Part shown: positions 29,921-43,760 of the stretch, in pieces | How positions within the stretch are numbered: the stretch's first letter is position 1 | How the letters are laid out: every line of letters begins with the position of its first letter | Assembly: GCA_025331565.1 (NCBI GenBank) | Contig: JAFREQ010000037.1 | Location: 2,914,001 to 2,978,000, forward strand | Length of the DNA stretch: 64,000 nt | Direction: 5' to 3' | Origin: Holacanthus passer | Lineage: Eukaryota > Chordata > Actinopteri > Pomacanthidae | The notes under the pieces: generated by a model | Told to the model about the DNA's origin: nothing | Seen by the model: the letters and a program-made list of their open reading frames with translations, nothing else | Databases searched by the model: none | Position numbers and translations under genes: made by a program

Positions 29921-32900
29921 GTAAGAAGCAAATCTCATAGATGCTAACACTTGTAAACGTGTGCTACAGTGTGTTTGTGTTAGCTTTCATTTCAACTCTA
30001 TCTTTATTAAGAGGCTCACTCCAAATCCACCATTCAGACATCCTCTCTCTGTCACACTAACACACCCACACACACACACACAGCTGGAGACAGTAGCCCC
30101 TTTTTTTGCTAGCTAGCTAGCCAGACGCATCAAAGTGCAGCTTTTAGCTTTTTAATATCCACTTTACTCTCGCTTTTCCTCGGAGCACCGGCTTCTCCTC
30201 CAGGTAAATAGGAGTCGACAGAGAGCAGCCGAGGCTTGGGAACTTGATGAAATGCGTGGGTTGTGGATGTTTCCCGCGGGTGGGAGGTTAGCCGGCGGAG
30301 CTAGCTGTAGCGGGACAGATAAGGAGGCAGCCGGCCGATGACAGGCAGGCGGCACAGCTGCACCGTGGCCGGGAGAGTCAACGCACAAAGCGGCTCAGCT
30401 TGCCCTTTATTTCATGTCTTACATCCGCACAGATCCGTGCACGTTGCGGTTTGATGCACCGAGGATCTTAATGTAATGTTGATTGAATTGTGGTGCATCC
30501 ACAGACTGCTGCTAGTCGAGGAGGCAGCTAAGTGAATGAGGAGGCTGCAGCTGCCATGCAAACATCCAGACAGCAAGGTGTCATTGATCCACTGTGAGGA
30601 CAACCTGAAAGTGCATGTTTCTTTCAAAAAAACAAGGTTTATTTTGTTCATATTTAAGCCTGCATCCAATGTCACATCAGTGTTTAAACAATGAGGAGTG
30701 AGATGTTAAAATAGTATCAAATTGTAATGTTATATCTGTCATAATTTATGTTAATATTTCTCCTGATTTCATTGCATTCGCTGCATCAAATGAATGATCA
30801 AGAATTAGATCTCAGCATTGATGCCTTGACATTGACACGAGGTTAAATCAATGTCAGTTTACTGTCTGCAACTTCCCATTCATCCTGCATTGAGAGGAAG
30901 AAATAAATATATAAACGTGTCTTACATTAGTGCCAGTAAAATGACATAGGGACAGACAGCAGGTTCCTGTTTTCAAAACCTGTTTTATCGCACACACCCA
31001 GGAGGCAGCGAGTGTTATTTGTTCAGGAATAACCTGTGGGTAACTCTATAGGCTTATTTGCAGTGCAAATAATGGATAATTTTGTTCAAGGTTTTGCAGA
31101 CAAATTGATGAATGGGTGTAGATGGTGTGTTAAAGGACTTGTTGCATCAGCTTTTCCACCTGGTCAACAAGCTTCCTCTGTCCGGTTATGCATTTTGAGC
31201 CATGTTTGCAGAGGAACCCTATTTCCCTCTTGTCAAATGCAGCACAGGTGTATCACAGTTTATTCTAAATGTTGTTTGTCCGCTCTGTCTAATCTCAACA
31301 GGCTTTTGGTCAGGGACCGCAGAGCGTGCCATTGTCTGTTGTTGTGAAATTGTTAGAACCTCTCCTCCCAAAGTGCGTCCTCTGCCTACCATAAAAGATC
31401 GCAACTGTTATATAAAGAAAAACAAATTCTGCTGTGGCTTATTGACATTGCCGCCTAAACGTTTCAGTGGTGATTACAGAGGCAAACATTACCCTCCCTC
31501 ACACAATAACAATCCCTTACCTGTGGCTTAAACCCACACTGTGGAGCATTTTGATAAACAGAAGTGGACTAAGAAGCTTAAATTCTAACTCAGGATGTGC
31601 AGGTGTTTTATTATTTTTTGTTTTTTTTGGAGGCCAGACGACATTGTGAGTGTTACTGTATATCTTTGGTGCACTCAGTGGTCTGTGCATTTGATAGAAT
31701 TATTTGGTTATTTCTGTTTATTCTGTAATAGGATGGTTGCATGATTAGGGCTTAAATGGTAATCCCTATTATTTTTTGCAAATACTCCTCTGTGATCATG
31801 ATTATCACCAGCTATTATTAGTTTTCATGATTTGAGGAACAAAAATTACTGCATTGTTTTGCATCATATACATACGTAAATCATTATAGCATTCCAGATT
31901 TAATGTAATTCTGGTCTTGCTGTTTTTCTATAATATTCTTTGAAGAATTTGTAGATTTTGTGAGCCTACTTTTGAGAGTTTCATGGTTAATTTTGACCCA
32001 TTTAGCTTAAAGAAATTAGATATTTTCTTCACATTTTCCAATCCCCATCTGACTGGTGTAACCACATACACAGTGTGCCTGGTCGCTGTTTTGCTCTAAA
32101 CTGAATCACCCAAGCGTGTCCACATGGAAATGTATAGCATCTAAGTGTACTCTGTGGAGGCGATGGAGGTGCGATTTAATTTACTGCTCAGAATTGGTTG
32201 GATTGAAGGTACACTGCAGTCATTTTTCAATATCTCTGTGCATTTAGCCAGACAGAATAACAATATGTTTGCTTTGAGTCACGGACAGGCTAACAACAAC
32301 ACCAGCTTTCCGCTCTTGGATGAGAAGACAGCATATAATGGAGAAGGAGGATGGTAAAAAAACATTTCAAAGTCCTGCCACAGAAGCGCGCCAAGCCTAG
32401 CATTTGTCACAGTTTCAGGAATGTGACTGTGCTGCAGCCATATATCAGGTTGATGCGGCTGCGATCGGTGCCTAAGACACACATTGCCCAATGTTATCTT
32501 TTTTGGATGCTTGTATTTCTGTGGTGAGCAAGTATGTAGCTGTAGGGTTTGGTCCAAACGCCAATGAAGTGAGAAAATCTCTTTTTCTCTGTTTGTATGT
32601 TTTCACAGTAGCGTGCTTGCCAGCATCATATTGAATTGCTGGAAGGTTAGAGGTTTGCTCTAGTGGGACTGAAGTTGGAATCCATCCCTGTGCCTGCCAG
32701 TTTACTTTACATCTCAATTGCTTGTTATTCTTTTTTGAAGGCTGGCGTGCTCCCTTGCTCGTTTCCTCGCTTTATTTATTTTGCGCTGCTTCTTTTTATA
32801 ATTAGGAGGGTCTGGTCTTGATTAGCTCGGCTGTCTCCAGCTCCGTCCCTTTGTTTTGATTGAGCTATCAGGTTTTTATCACAGAGCTGTTTCTTCTCAC

Positions 32901-33338
32901 AGCAGCCTTGACAAAGCTGTCAGTCAACCTCACGGATTTTTTTTTTAAGAGCTCTATGAACGTGGAAGTGCGGATAGACAGCCAGATGGATTGATGGGCC
33001 AACAGACAAGCAGCCTGGCACAGCAACTGACGGCCCAGTGTTGTGGTAGTGTGTCAAAAACATGTTGAATCACAGCCCTCAACATGTCTGCCTTTATTGT
33101 AAAGTCTGACAAGCGAACGCTGTTGTGAAGCCGTTTGTCGATATTGTGATTTATTTTATGTTTTCCTTGGCAGGGGAGCAGCGAGATGTGGTATGCGCTC
33201 GCCTCCCTGTGTGGTTCTCTTGCCCTTCCTACTGTATAGCAGGGTTTTAGATCTCAGCCAAATAAGTCCAGATTCAGGCCTCTGTGATTTATGAAATTCT
33301 CTCCCCTTCTTACTGTATGTCCTTTTTTGTCTCTGCAG

Positions 33339-33384
33339 GCCAAGACATGAGCTTCTCCCGCTGAACATTATTGATGCTGAACTG
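33339..33384 (+). other. Candidate 46-bp non-coding 5' UTR exon of plcb4
   Basis: The acceptor has a long pyrimidine tract (ccttttttgtctctgcag) and the donor CTG|GTGAGT is strong. The exon contains its own short frame ATG-AGC-TTC-TCC-CGC-TGA (33347-33364), so if included it would add an upstream ORF of five codons (MSFSR). No transcript evidence is available. Confidence 0.35.
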
Positions 33385-36300
33385 GTGAGTTTTGGGGTTG
33401 TTCACTGCCAGTGGTCAGTGCTGCAATACACATTTCTTTTTCTCGTGTTATTTTTGTTCAGCCCCGGTTTTGTCTAACAGCACTGCTGGCTAATACCATC
33501 TGGTAGCAATTGATTAAAAGGCTCTGCACCTAGAATTTAGTATACACTCTTTAATATTGGTTTCTTCTCTCCAGAGCACCCGGTTCATGATTGCATATTA
33601 ATAGCTTACTCTGCATTAAGTCAATTAATTTAAGTGTATGCATAATGTGTATGAAACATATGGCCTCATCCTGCCTGTAGGCCTACCTGATAAGTTATGT
33701 AATCTGGATGTCTCAGTGTGTAATCCAATGTGCTTGTGGATGCACAAAAAACAAGGGGAAAGCCAAAAAACAACAGTAATCAAGAGATGAGGAAAGATAA
33801 GGATTTTCCTGCCATCTAATATTTAGCACAGATATCCATCTGACTCTTATTTGCCTTTTTTTTTTTGCTTCTCTGTCGTTGAGGTCTCATTAGAGAATAC
33901 AGCTGCTTTTCCTTCAAAGCGTTGCAACATTACAAACAAGTAGCATTGAGAGCCCGAAGCGACTGACATTTTATTGTATTTGTGCTGAATGATGAAAGCA
34001 AGAGGCCTAGTTTTTCACTATATCCTTTAGGAAAGACTGATGTGCACACGCCGATTCACAGCCTGACATCACTCATTGATAAGCAGGTTGCGTGGCTGCT
34101 GCTGCTGATGCTTGGTGCTCCCTCATAGCAAGCTAGAAACTGCATTGGGGCTGAGAGGTGATTGCTCTCTACAATATGCTCTGTATTAATGATGTAATCT
34201 GTATTAATGATGTGATGTGTAGCATAGCGGCTGTCTGTTGGCTCGGCCTGATTAATCTTCAGAGGCTTTGAGCTTTATTTTTGTACATGAGAGAGATATA
34301 CATTTTCATCATCCCTAAATTATATTTGCTTCATTGTACTTTCCCTGCAAGTAATTTAAGCATATGACATAAGATGATGAATGCTGCCGGTTGAAATTAA
34401 ACTAAAGATGATAGAATTTGTTTTGGAAATGGTAAGACGAGTCTAGTTTAATAACTTAAATCCCACTAGTGTCCAACTTGCAAATTTAAATGGTGAAGAA
34501 CAGTGACATGGAAACATATAATGAATATAAGGAAACTTTAAAATCCTAAACTGTTTTTATAAAATCAACTCACATACTGTGTTGGCAGATTTAACACACT
34601 GGTGCTATATATCTAAGATTATCCTGTCAACTTTTGAAATGTCAGAGTCCTGTTATTTCCTGGCTTCTTCCTTGATATAACCGTAGCTCATATATTTTGT
34701 ATGTATTAATATTCAAATTCACCGCACTGTGCAGTGATATGTGCTCAGGGAAGAAACAGATTCTACAGCTCTTTTAGAAAAATTCAACAGTACTTACGCT
34801 TGTAACTTAAATTTGATGTAGGATGTATCATAAGTTACTCCCCTAAATATATTTTTTACCACAGGACTGGCAACACGCAACAGTTTGTAAATGTCAAACG
34901 TCTTTGACTTTTCATATTACCAGGTCACTGGTCCTGGACAAGCCTTTGATCAGGGGGCCTTTGATCCCCTCTTGTTGGATTTGTAAAACATGGTATTACT
35001 TGACCAAAAATTCACTCAAGTTCTCAGGCCTACGACCAAGTCAGTTCATGAGGAAGCAAGCACCATAACACCCGCTTCCTAATGCGGCTGCTCGTCAGCA
35101 AAGATATGACAGAAGGAAACAAAGCTCCCCTCTTTGTATTTTGGGATGAAACGGCTCACAATAGACACGGCTCATGTTTCTCAATTTTGTGGTCATTGTT
35201 CAGTTTATCTCAACATGTATTTAGTACAGCAGGGAAAGTGTGTTTGCTCATATTAAGGTGGCTTCTTATGTATGTGGTAGCAGAACATATTAACTACCCA
35301 GCTTATAAAAACATTAGCGTTGATACAGTGATGCAAAGCTTGGGTCACCAATATCAGTTGGATTACATTTAATTGAAAGTTGTTTGAGCAATAACAGTGC
35401 CTATCAATGTGTTTTTATGTGGCCAAGCATTCATGTAGTAAATCAACACCTCTGTGTTATGACAAAAGAATCACTGAGCTCAGTTTTCTTTCGTATAAAA
35501 AAAAACAGAAATTAATTAATGACATTAGCCTTGTCCAATGTTAAGTTCAGTGATGTGTCTGATGAAGCATTTCTATCAGGTCTTTTAAACGGTGAAAACT
35601 CAAATTGTGTCAGTAGCAGCGGCGGTCGTGCGTCAGCAACGTCTGCACCAGCAGCAAAGCCCACATACCTAAACCAATTCCTGTCGCAAGTGTTTGCATG
35701 GATCCGGCACCCTGAAACGCTGTCCTCCCCTCAGCTGCATTTTCAGACCTTGACATTCATTGAAAATATGGATGTGACAGTCACTTGAGGCTGTATCCAG
35801 GCAGAGGAGGTGTTGCTTTCAAAGGAGCTGCATCTTTAAATGTAATTCAGAAGTAGAAAAAAAAATTGCCTCTAAGACCAGAACAGCATCGTGTTCACCT
35901 AAATGTGCTGAAACAGCTTGCTTTGTCATACTGAAAGGGATGAAAGGAACATGGTTTGAATTTGATTTGTGCAATTCAGTTATTAAGAATATAACTATAA
36001 CTATTAGTATATGTGAGTTAAAATGTCGACATCTACTTACGCAACACTAACTATAGTAGACTTGATTTAGATGTAGATTAGTTTTGCAGTCAAATAACAT
36101 AATCTTTGTAGGATGAGGTATAACTAACAAAGTCACACTGGGTGAGCACTTCCATAAAAAAACCTTAAAATACTCCATGAAAAACTTTATCATCATGGAT
36201 GCTCGGTTCTGCTGTGATGTCTGTGACATTGCAAAAAGGCGCAGTAAATCCCAGCATGCTCTCTGCTCCCTGCGCTGATAAACTCTTCTCGATCAGTCTC

Positions 36301-39300
36301 GGCTTCAAATACAACCTTACAATCAAAAACCCAGCCTCAGCCCTTACTGATCCAGATGTTGTACATTAATATGCCGGCACAGTTTTTGCTGCTCAAAGAA
36401 AGCGAGAGATCAATGATGAGAGCGTGTGTCTTCACTACAAGGGTAAGTGTGGCTGGAGGGTGAATATAATGACAGGGGTATTCTCTGCAGACTCTCAGCC
36501 AGCAGCTGAGAGAGAGGGAGAGCAGAAAGAGAGAGAGTCGCTTCCTCTCACACCAACTGATGGGAGCTGCCGTCATCAAGTCAATATTTACTCTTTCTTA
36601 ACAAAAAATTGGCAGCAGTAGCTCAGCTGATTCAGTAGCAGGCAGCGGGAGCATCCTGGTTTGTGTGAAAGAGGCTTCGAAGAGTAAAAACAACACTTCA
36701 GTGATAATAATTGTAGCTGGGCTACACGCGTGGCTCTGAAAATACATTGGAACTGAACAGGAGAGCTATTACCCACCCCTACACTCTTTGTTTCTCCCCT
36801 CCTTCCATCCCCCCCTTCTCCGTTTAAATGCACACACGCTCGCGGTGTGCACATTCACTTTACCCATGGCTCAATCCACTGTGGGGATACATGTGAACGC
36901 AATTTGCACTTCCAATTAAACTGTCGACCTTCGCTCCAGAATGCAAAACTTGATTTTGCACCATCCTCTCCTGGATAGCTATTATTACCCAGCCAGCCCA
37001 ATAATAGAGAGAATAGGGCTTCACAATACACTGACGAGGATCATTGAAGTCAGCAAAAATAATTAGTGCGTTCATCACGTTGTCAATATTTCAGGGTGGG
37101 AATAAAGAAACCTGTAGAAACACTTATCTATTGATTGATTGTATATTGTCTATTTATGTACTGATTTATTTGTTTGTGTGACATAAAGAGACCAAACCCC
37201 AAACCCGCCTTTTGATCAGCAGAGATCATGGATGTAGAGCAGGTCATGGTTTCCTGCAACAGAGGCTTCGTCCAGCTGCATTTGCAAGTTTGAAAGAATA
37301 AGTAGAGACACTGCAAACCTAACAGAATACATTAGGCTAGGGTTAGCCTAAAGCATGCTGCCGAGCCTCTAACACGGCTCCAGCACATGACTCGCTCGCC
37401 AGATCAGATGACTAGATAAACAGCAGGAATGTTGCTTTTACAGCGCTGCTCTTGTCTGTCTGAGAAAGAAGAGAGATAGAGAGAGAGAGAGGTGTGTGTG
37501 TGTGTGTGTGTACAGCATGTGCCAGAAGAGCATCTTTAATCAGCCCACTACTGTACGAGATAACAAGTCCAAGCAATTATGTAACATTTAGCAGCTGAGC
37601 TTATCACTTATCCTGCTCAGCTAAGTTGAAATGCAGAATCCAGAGCACGGCACGATTGTCTCTGTTTTATTATTGACTTGCATAATCTCATGGCTGCGAG
37701 GGAATGCCTGGTTTTATGCAGATACCCCCAAGTGGAACACCGTGTAGTATTTAGGTATTTAATATTGGCCTAATTTATGTCTTTATTTGTTTTATGTATG
37801 GAAAGACAAAGTGGATTTTTACGGTGTTTTTGTGGGACGTTTTTAGGAGTTTACAGCTCATTAAATAAAAAAAGAAATGCTCCCTGATCTCTAGGACCGA
37901 GGGAAACAAGCAAATTTTAGGAGTATAAACACACTGTTTTACAGACAAACAGTTCCCTCACATGGATTTCCGACCGGGGCCAGACATTTGTCAAAGGCCC
38001 ACAGCCATTTTTCATCAAACACTTCTTGCATGTCATTTAAACAAACCTCAGGGCTTAGCACATGAATCCATTAAATGGCTATCATAACAAACTGTGGAAG
38101 TAATGTAAAGTTTAGAAAAGTGTCACAGTCAAAGCACATCATAAGAGGAGTGCTGTAAATCTTACTCTGGCAAATGCTGGGAGATATTTTGTTTCGTTAA
38201 ATGACACAATTATATCACATGAGGAAGAAAAGAAATATATAACACATTATATATACAGTTTTTCCAACTGAGACTCAGCTCTCATAGAAAGCAGAGAAGT
38301 TAAAGAGCACAAAATATCAAGTGAAATAAATGTGAGTGATTGGTGTAAAGCGGCCAGTGACCAAATGAAATAGCTGTTTCACGAAGAAGTGGTTGATCAT
38401 TTGCAAAAGTTTATCTTACTTGGCTTGTAATTGGCTCCATCATTTTGTTTTTGTCGCCCTCACTGCAGGAGATCAGTTATACAAGTTTCCGGAGTTTGAA
38501 TCAGCAATGGCAAGATGAATTGCGTGACTGGTTTCGTTGTTGCGCAACACGCTGAAAGAAGTTACTGTACTTATTTTCACCGACAGCCTTGAATTCTAAA
38601 ATCCATTTCAGACATGCGCTTCATTATATATATATATGTACTGGTAACTTTATACTGTATGTCAGTTTCAGGTTTGAATAAGACTGCACATCATTTTTCT
38701 GCAAAAGTCATGATGGCAGTCTCTTAAGGTTGAGCCTTGGTTCAGAACAGTCTGTAAAAATGTGTTTTTTATTCTTTTATTTGCTCAGAAAACTCAAAAG
38801 GCCAAAATAATCATCACACCTTAGGTCCCTGTCTTGAAGATTGAAACTTTTCTCAGTGCCGTCTGCTTAGAGAATGACTATCCAGCAAAACACTTAAAGT
38901 TGTAATCTGGTCCAATGCCACAGGTCCCAGTTTCTCGCGGCAGCAAACATGCGTTTAGCAGCTATTTTGTCAGAAATGCTAAAGAATAGCAGCTGGTGTA
39001 TCTGTTTACAGTGCAGCCAAACAAAGTCACATTTTAATAAAAATGATGGTCAGTAACAATTGCACCCACGATCTGATTTCGTGCTGCACACGCACAACAG
39101 CAGAGCACAGTTAATTGAGTTGTTACCTTGCCGAAGAGATAAAGGTGTGCAGCCTGTCGCCTGCAGCTCTTCATCTAACAGCTCACTGTGATTGTCCTTC
39201 CTTGTTTTATTACCCCTTTAGAAAAATTAATGATCCATTGATGAAAAAAATGCAGAAAATGACAGCTGTCCTTTTTGGAGATGCATTTCTCATGGACTAT

Positions 39301-41154
39301 CACCATCAGCACTAACTGCAGTGACCAATATGTTGGTTTCCTGTGATTTCTTTAATAGACAATAAAGGCCGTCCTATGATTGGCCGGTTGAATGCTTTGT
39401 TAAGCAGCAGCAGTAGGAAATGTTCAGTTTGCATTAGCGGTAACTCAATACAGCTCTGATATGGTGATAGGAGAGTCAACAGTCAGGCTGACATCGATGA
39501 AATAGATTACATGCATGCCTCGTTTCCTGTCAACCCCTCGTGCGTAGGTAGGCAATTTAAATCCAGCACGGGAGTGGCCCACTCTGTCACTAACAATGAA
39601 AACAAATATACTGTATAGGGAGGTAATTGCAGAATGTAAATACATGGAATGGCTGAAAAAACGCTGACCATAAATTGTATGAGAAACTGGGAAACTGATT
39701 CATGAAAATCTTAAGTTTTAGAATATGAGCATATACAAAGTACATGAAAGTCACATCAGCCTCTGAGAAAGCAGAGATGATTTTTCTTTTTTAATATCAT
39801 TATTTTCCATCTCATTCCTGTTCTCTAGCGGGGCCACGCTCCCTCTCGTGCACCAGATGTCAAATATTGTGTGTGACTCCATCTGAAACGGTCTTGTCAC
39901 GTTTGAGTAAAGTCATAATGGAATATGTATCCAACAAATTAAGACTTCAGCTTCAAAGTCAGAATTGCAATACTTAAACAAACAGCTGCATCAGCTGCCG
40001 CAAGTTTTGCGGCTTTCTCCAGAGGCTTCATCTGTACAACGTTCCATGTCATACTTGCACAAATTATACTGTCTAATAGCTCTTGGTATTAGCTGAGGTT
40101 GAATGGTTTCCTATCATTGGTAGTAAAGACCATGCCCCTGTGACAGTGGTCCTGGACCCTGGACTCCTTCACTGCTAATGTAATCCACTAATTAGACAGC
40201 ACATTGGTTAGAGGGGAGAAGTGGTCTCCCACTCAGTGTGTGTGTGTTTGTGTGTGAGAGACCTAATTTTGTCCTCATAAAAGACACTTATCCATCATTC
40301 TCCAAGGCAAAAGGAGCGACGCTCTCTCTCTCTGAGTCACTAAGTAGAAAAACTCTCCCTCTCACCTTCTCTATCTGCCTGGATTTAACTCTCCCTGGCT
40401 GCCTCTCTCTCTCTTTGGCCCTCGGGGAGCTGGCTCCTGACAGCATCACAGAGAAAAGAAAAAATTGAAAAGTCAAAGTGTATGTGAAATGTTTTGGTGC
40501 GCGTGCATCTCTCTCTTTGTCTGACTGCCTTTCTCTCCGTGTCTCTCAGGACGCCTCACCTTTTGTCTTAACCTCCCATTTCAATTTCTCCCACGTTCTA
40601 CTGAGAAGCATAGTTTCAAGTCATTCATTTCATTCAAGCCAGTGCTGCTCCTTTTTTTATATCTTTGCATTAAAAACATTTTATTAGAGCCACTTGTGTA
40701 TATCATAGACTTGCTGAAAAAAATCAAGAAATTGGTCGGTCTTTAAAAGCATATTCTTCTATTTCTTCATCATTTTCATGGTAAAAAATGATACAGGGAA
40801 TACCATTATCATCAAAAAAATACCAAACACATAACCTCGAGCCAAGTGTTTTGAGAAACCAAAATGCTAAATGTTTCATAATTTTAAGACCTTTCATAAA
40901 TGCTAGCCGTTCAGTGCAGATAATGGGACCAGCTGCAGATTATGCAACGTGTGTCCAGAAGTAGTGGCCTGCAGTGTATTTATTTATTTCACCCAAACAA
41001 ACAACAAAATTGGTATGAAACCAAGCTGAACCACAACAGAGCGAACTTGAGGACAGATACAGAATCTCAGAACTGTGACAGGCAGTAAAGATTTTAATAC
41101 TCGAGTACTAGAGTAGTTTGACATTTTGACATCCGCTTAATCACTTTCTTGCCA

Positions 41155-41525
41155 AGAGTCAAAAGAGAAGATTGATATCACTCTGATGTCTGTAAGCAAA
41201 TATGTAAACGTGAAGGTCCCACCAGTAGCTGGTTAACTTAGCTTAGCACAAAGACTTCCTGGAGTCTTGACTTGTAAACACGGTGATGACAGAAAAATAC
41301 ATGACCCACCATAAAACCACTATGTGTCATTTTCTACATTAATTCATTCATGAGGAATTAAAGAGCTTTATAGAACCGTGTAGGTGGATTTAGCTACTTT
41401 TGGACAGAGCCAGGCTAGCTGTTTCCCCTTGTTTCCAGTCTTTGTGCTAAGCTACGCTGACTGGCTGCTGGCAGTAGCTTCACCTTACAGACACAAGATT
41501 GGTATCAATCTTCTCGTCTAACTCA
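41155..41525. mobile_element. Inverted-repeat (MITE-like) element common in fish
   Basis: The left arm carries 'agagaagattgatatc' and 'gctggttaacttagcttagc' then 'acaaagac'. The right arm carries the reverse complements: 'gtctttgtgctaagct' and 'ggtatcaatcttctcgtct'. The arms are about 110 bases around a central section with 'ggacagagccaggctagctg'. I recognise this as a family scattered through percomorph genomes. It has no coding capacity and is probably non-autonomous. Confidence 0.65.
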
Positions 41526-41574
41526 AAGTCAATTGAAATGAAGATGCAGCGTTAGAATAAACCCCCCTATTTTT

Positions 41575-41940
41575 AGGTCTCGCTAGGTCTCACTGCTTCA
41601 GCGCTTTCCAATCTGGTGACCCCACTTCGGCACTCTCTGAAGCCCTGCTGCCCTGTGGGACACAGCTGCGTGATAAACAAGGGGCGGGTTTTTCTCAGAG
41701 TTCTCCTCCGGTCAGAGAGCTGGTGTTGTCTGATGTCCCCTTCACAGTGACTCTCAAAAGAGTAATATGGAAGAGGAAGACGGCTCACATCAGGGTCGAC
41801 ATGAGAGTTATCCTCTAAAACCCTGACAGGTGCTGTTCGTGGCAGCAAAGCAGCCAACTGTGAGTCCCACAGAGAGCTGCGTGTCAGGCTATGGGCTGGG
41901 TCGACTTCCTGACGCGGGGACATATGCTTTTAGGTTTTGA
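41575..41940. other. GC-rich block of unknown origin
   Basis: Base composition differs from the AT-rich flanks. A 116-codon minus-strand frame (41573-41923) spans it. The translation resembles no family I know and lacks obvious domains. It starts about 50 bases after the inverted-repeat element. Confidence 0.3.
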
Positions 41941-43489
41941 TCCACCCGGTCGTTCTCATCACACCTAAACCAGCTTACGAGAGACATTTTGGTGGCTGTC
42001 GTCGTTATTTATAGCACATGAAGGTGCATTTTCAGCATTATGTCACTCTTGTTTTATAACCATGTTTTTCCTGTGTGTGTGTGTTTAAAGTTGTGTGCTA
42101 TTTTTAGACGTAGGCTATTTAAGGTAACAAGGATAATGTCACTTCCCCTGCCATATCCCATCTTATAATACCTGTGAGAGTGTGTGCGGTTTGCTGTGCT
42201 GTCCTTTTAATCAGCACCTCTGTGTGATTCCCCTGTTGAGCTGTCGCTGGTTGACTGATGATGGTATAGCTGCCACTGTTTACACCATTTAAATCCTCTG
42301 GCAGGCAGGGGCAAGATTACCAGCCTCTTACCTGTTGCCCTGATCAAAGGAATTATTACCGCACGGCTTGATGTTACTTGGAATAGCAGCTTCTAAAAAT
42401 ACACTACCACGCACACACAGAAAGAGAGCCTATCTGGTAGCAAAGTACATCCACCCTTTGTTTGATATTCTGTATCCATCACTGGACTGTACTGGTAGTG
42501 ATGCTTGCTGGGAGTTTCCATGGTTGCACTTTTGGGCTTTGGTTTTTTTCTGTGTCGAAAAATCGCTGAATAGAATCGAAAATAATACCGTTGTATGGCT
42601 CATATTTCCACTCAGCAGCATCTCAAGCTCCAACAGTGGTCTCAATTTTGAAAACCGCTGCTTAATATTCCATCTGACTAGTTCAGTCTTGTTTTGATGG
42701 ATGGAGGATGTCAGTCCAACGTCTCTGACCAAAACGCTGTTGCCTGAATTATTAACAGACAGTGTAGAGAAGTTCTCTACTTTACCTACCTGTCGTAATG
42801 TAAAAGCCTTGGTCAGGGTCTTCACCAGGCTTTTAACTAAAAAAAAGGAAATTGAACCAATTAACATTGTTGCAAGCTGCTATTTGATTTATCATTTTTA
42901 CTGTTAACTTTTAAGGGATTTCATAGCCGGACCTACTTGGCTGTCCCATAGGTGCCTGAGAGGAATCAGTGTTAGAACATTTCAAATCTTCATCTACTGG
43001 AAAGCCTCCCCCTATTTTAGTTAAGTCTCCTTATTTATTGTTCCCAGTTTTATGCCACAGAAAGAATGTGTGCATCTATCTGTCTATCTGTCTGTTATTT
43101 ATTTACGGTAACTGTCCATCTGTCTCTCTGGATGCTGCTGCTGTGTTCTCACCAAAACGCTCAGCAGAACATAACTACTGTTCTCTGCATACATGACACG
43201 GCTTCCCTTTTTTGGTGCAGAGCGTACCCACTGATCCTCTCCCCTGGCTCGAGAGGCCTGTGAACAGCTCTCGGCCAGCGAGGCCACTTGACATGTCGAA
43301 TATTTGATCCACATAAGCTGCCACTGTGGGAGAGGCCCATCCACATGAAGAGGAGAGGAGAAGAGAGGAAGGGAGATATTGAGCGGATCAATGGCAGATT
43401 ACCTGACGAAGAAATATTGACTTCTAAAATCAGTTCCTGATTACTAATTGATTTTTTTTTGTTTGTTTAATTCGCTTATGACGTAAATC

Positions 43490-43760
43490 ATTTTCTGCGA
43501 GAGTCTGTTATGCAAAACAAACCCTTGCGGCCCTTTAGATGTGGCCGTATGCATCTAAATGCCCTAATATTCCTTGTATACAAGTTGATGAGGTGTCTTG
43601 CTGCCCTTCATATTAATAATTCATGCTGGCTTAGAGGCACAGTTTGTTCAGTTTACACCATTGTTAGATGATTACACACTCCATCTATTCAAGCCCTCAA
43701 AGAGAGCCTAAGAACTGCCCATTCGTCCAATTGCTGTCTCACACAGGGATGAAAGTGGTT
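43490..43760. other. Possible conserved non-coding element
   Basis: Repeat-free, AT-rich sequence with 'catattaataattcatgctg' and 'tagatgattacacactcc'. Texture suggests a conserved element, but conservation is untested. Confidence 0.22.
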
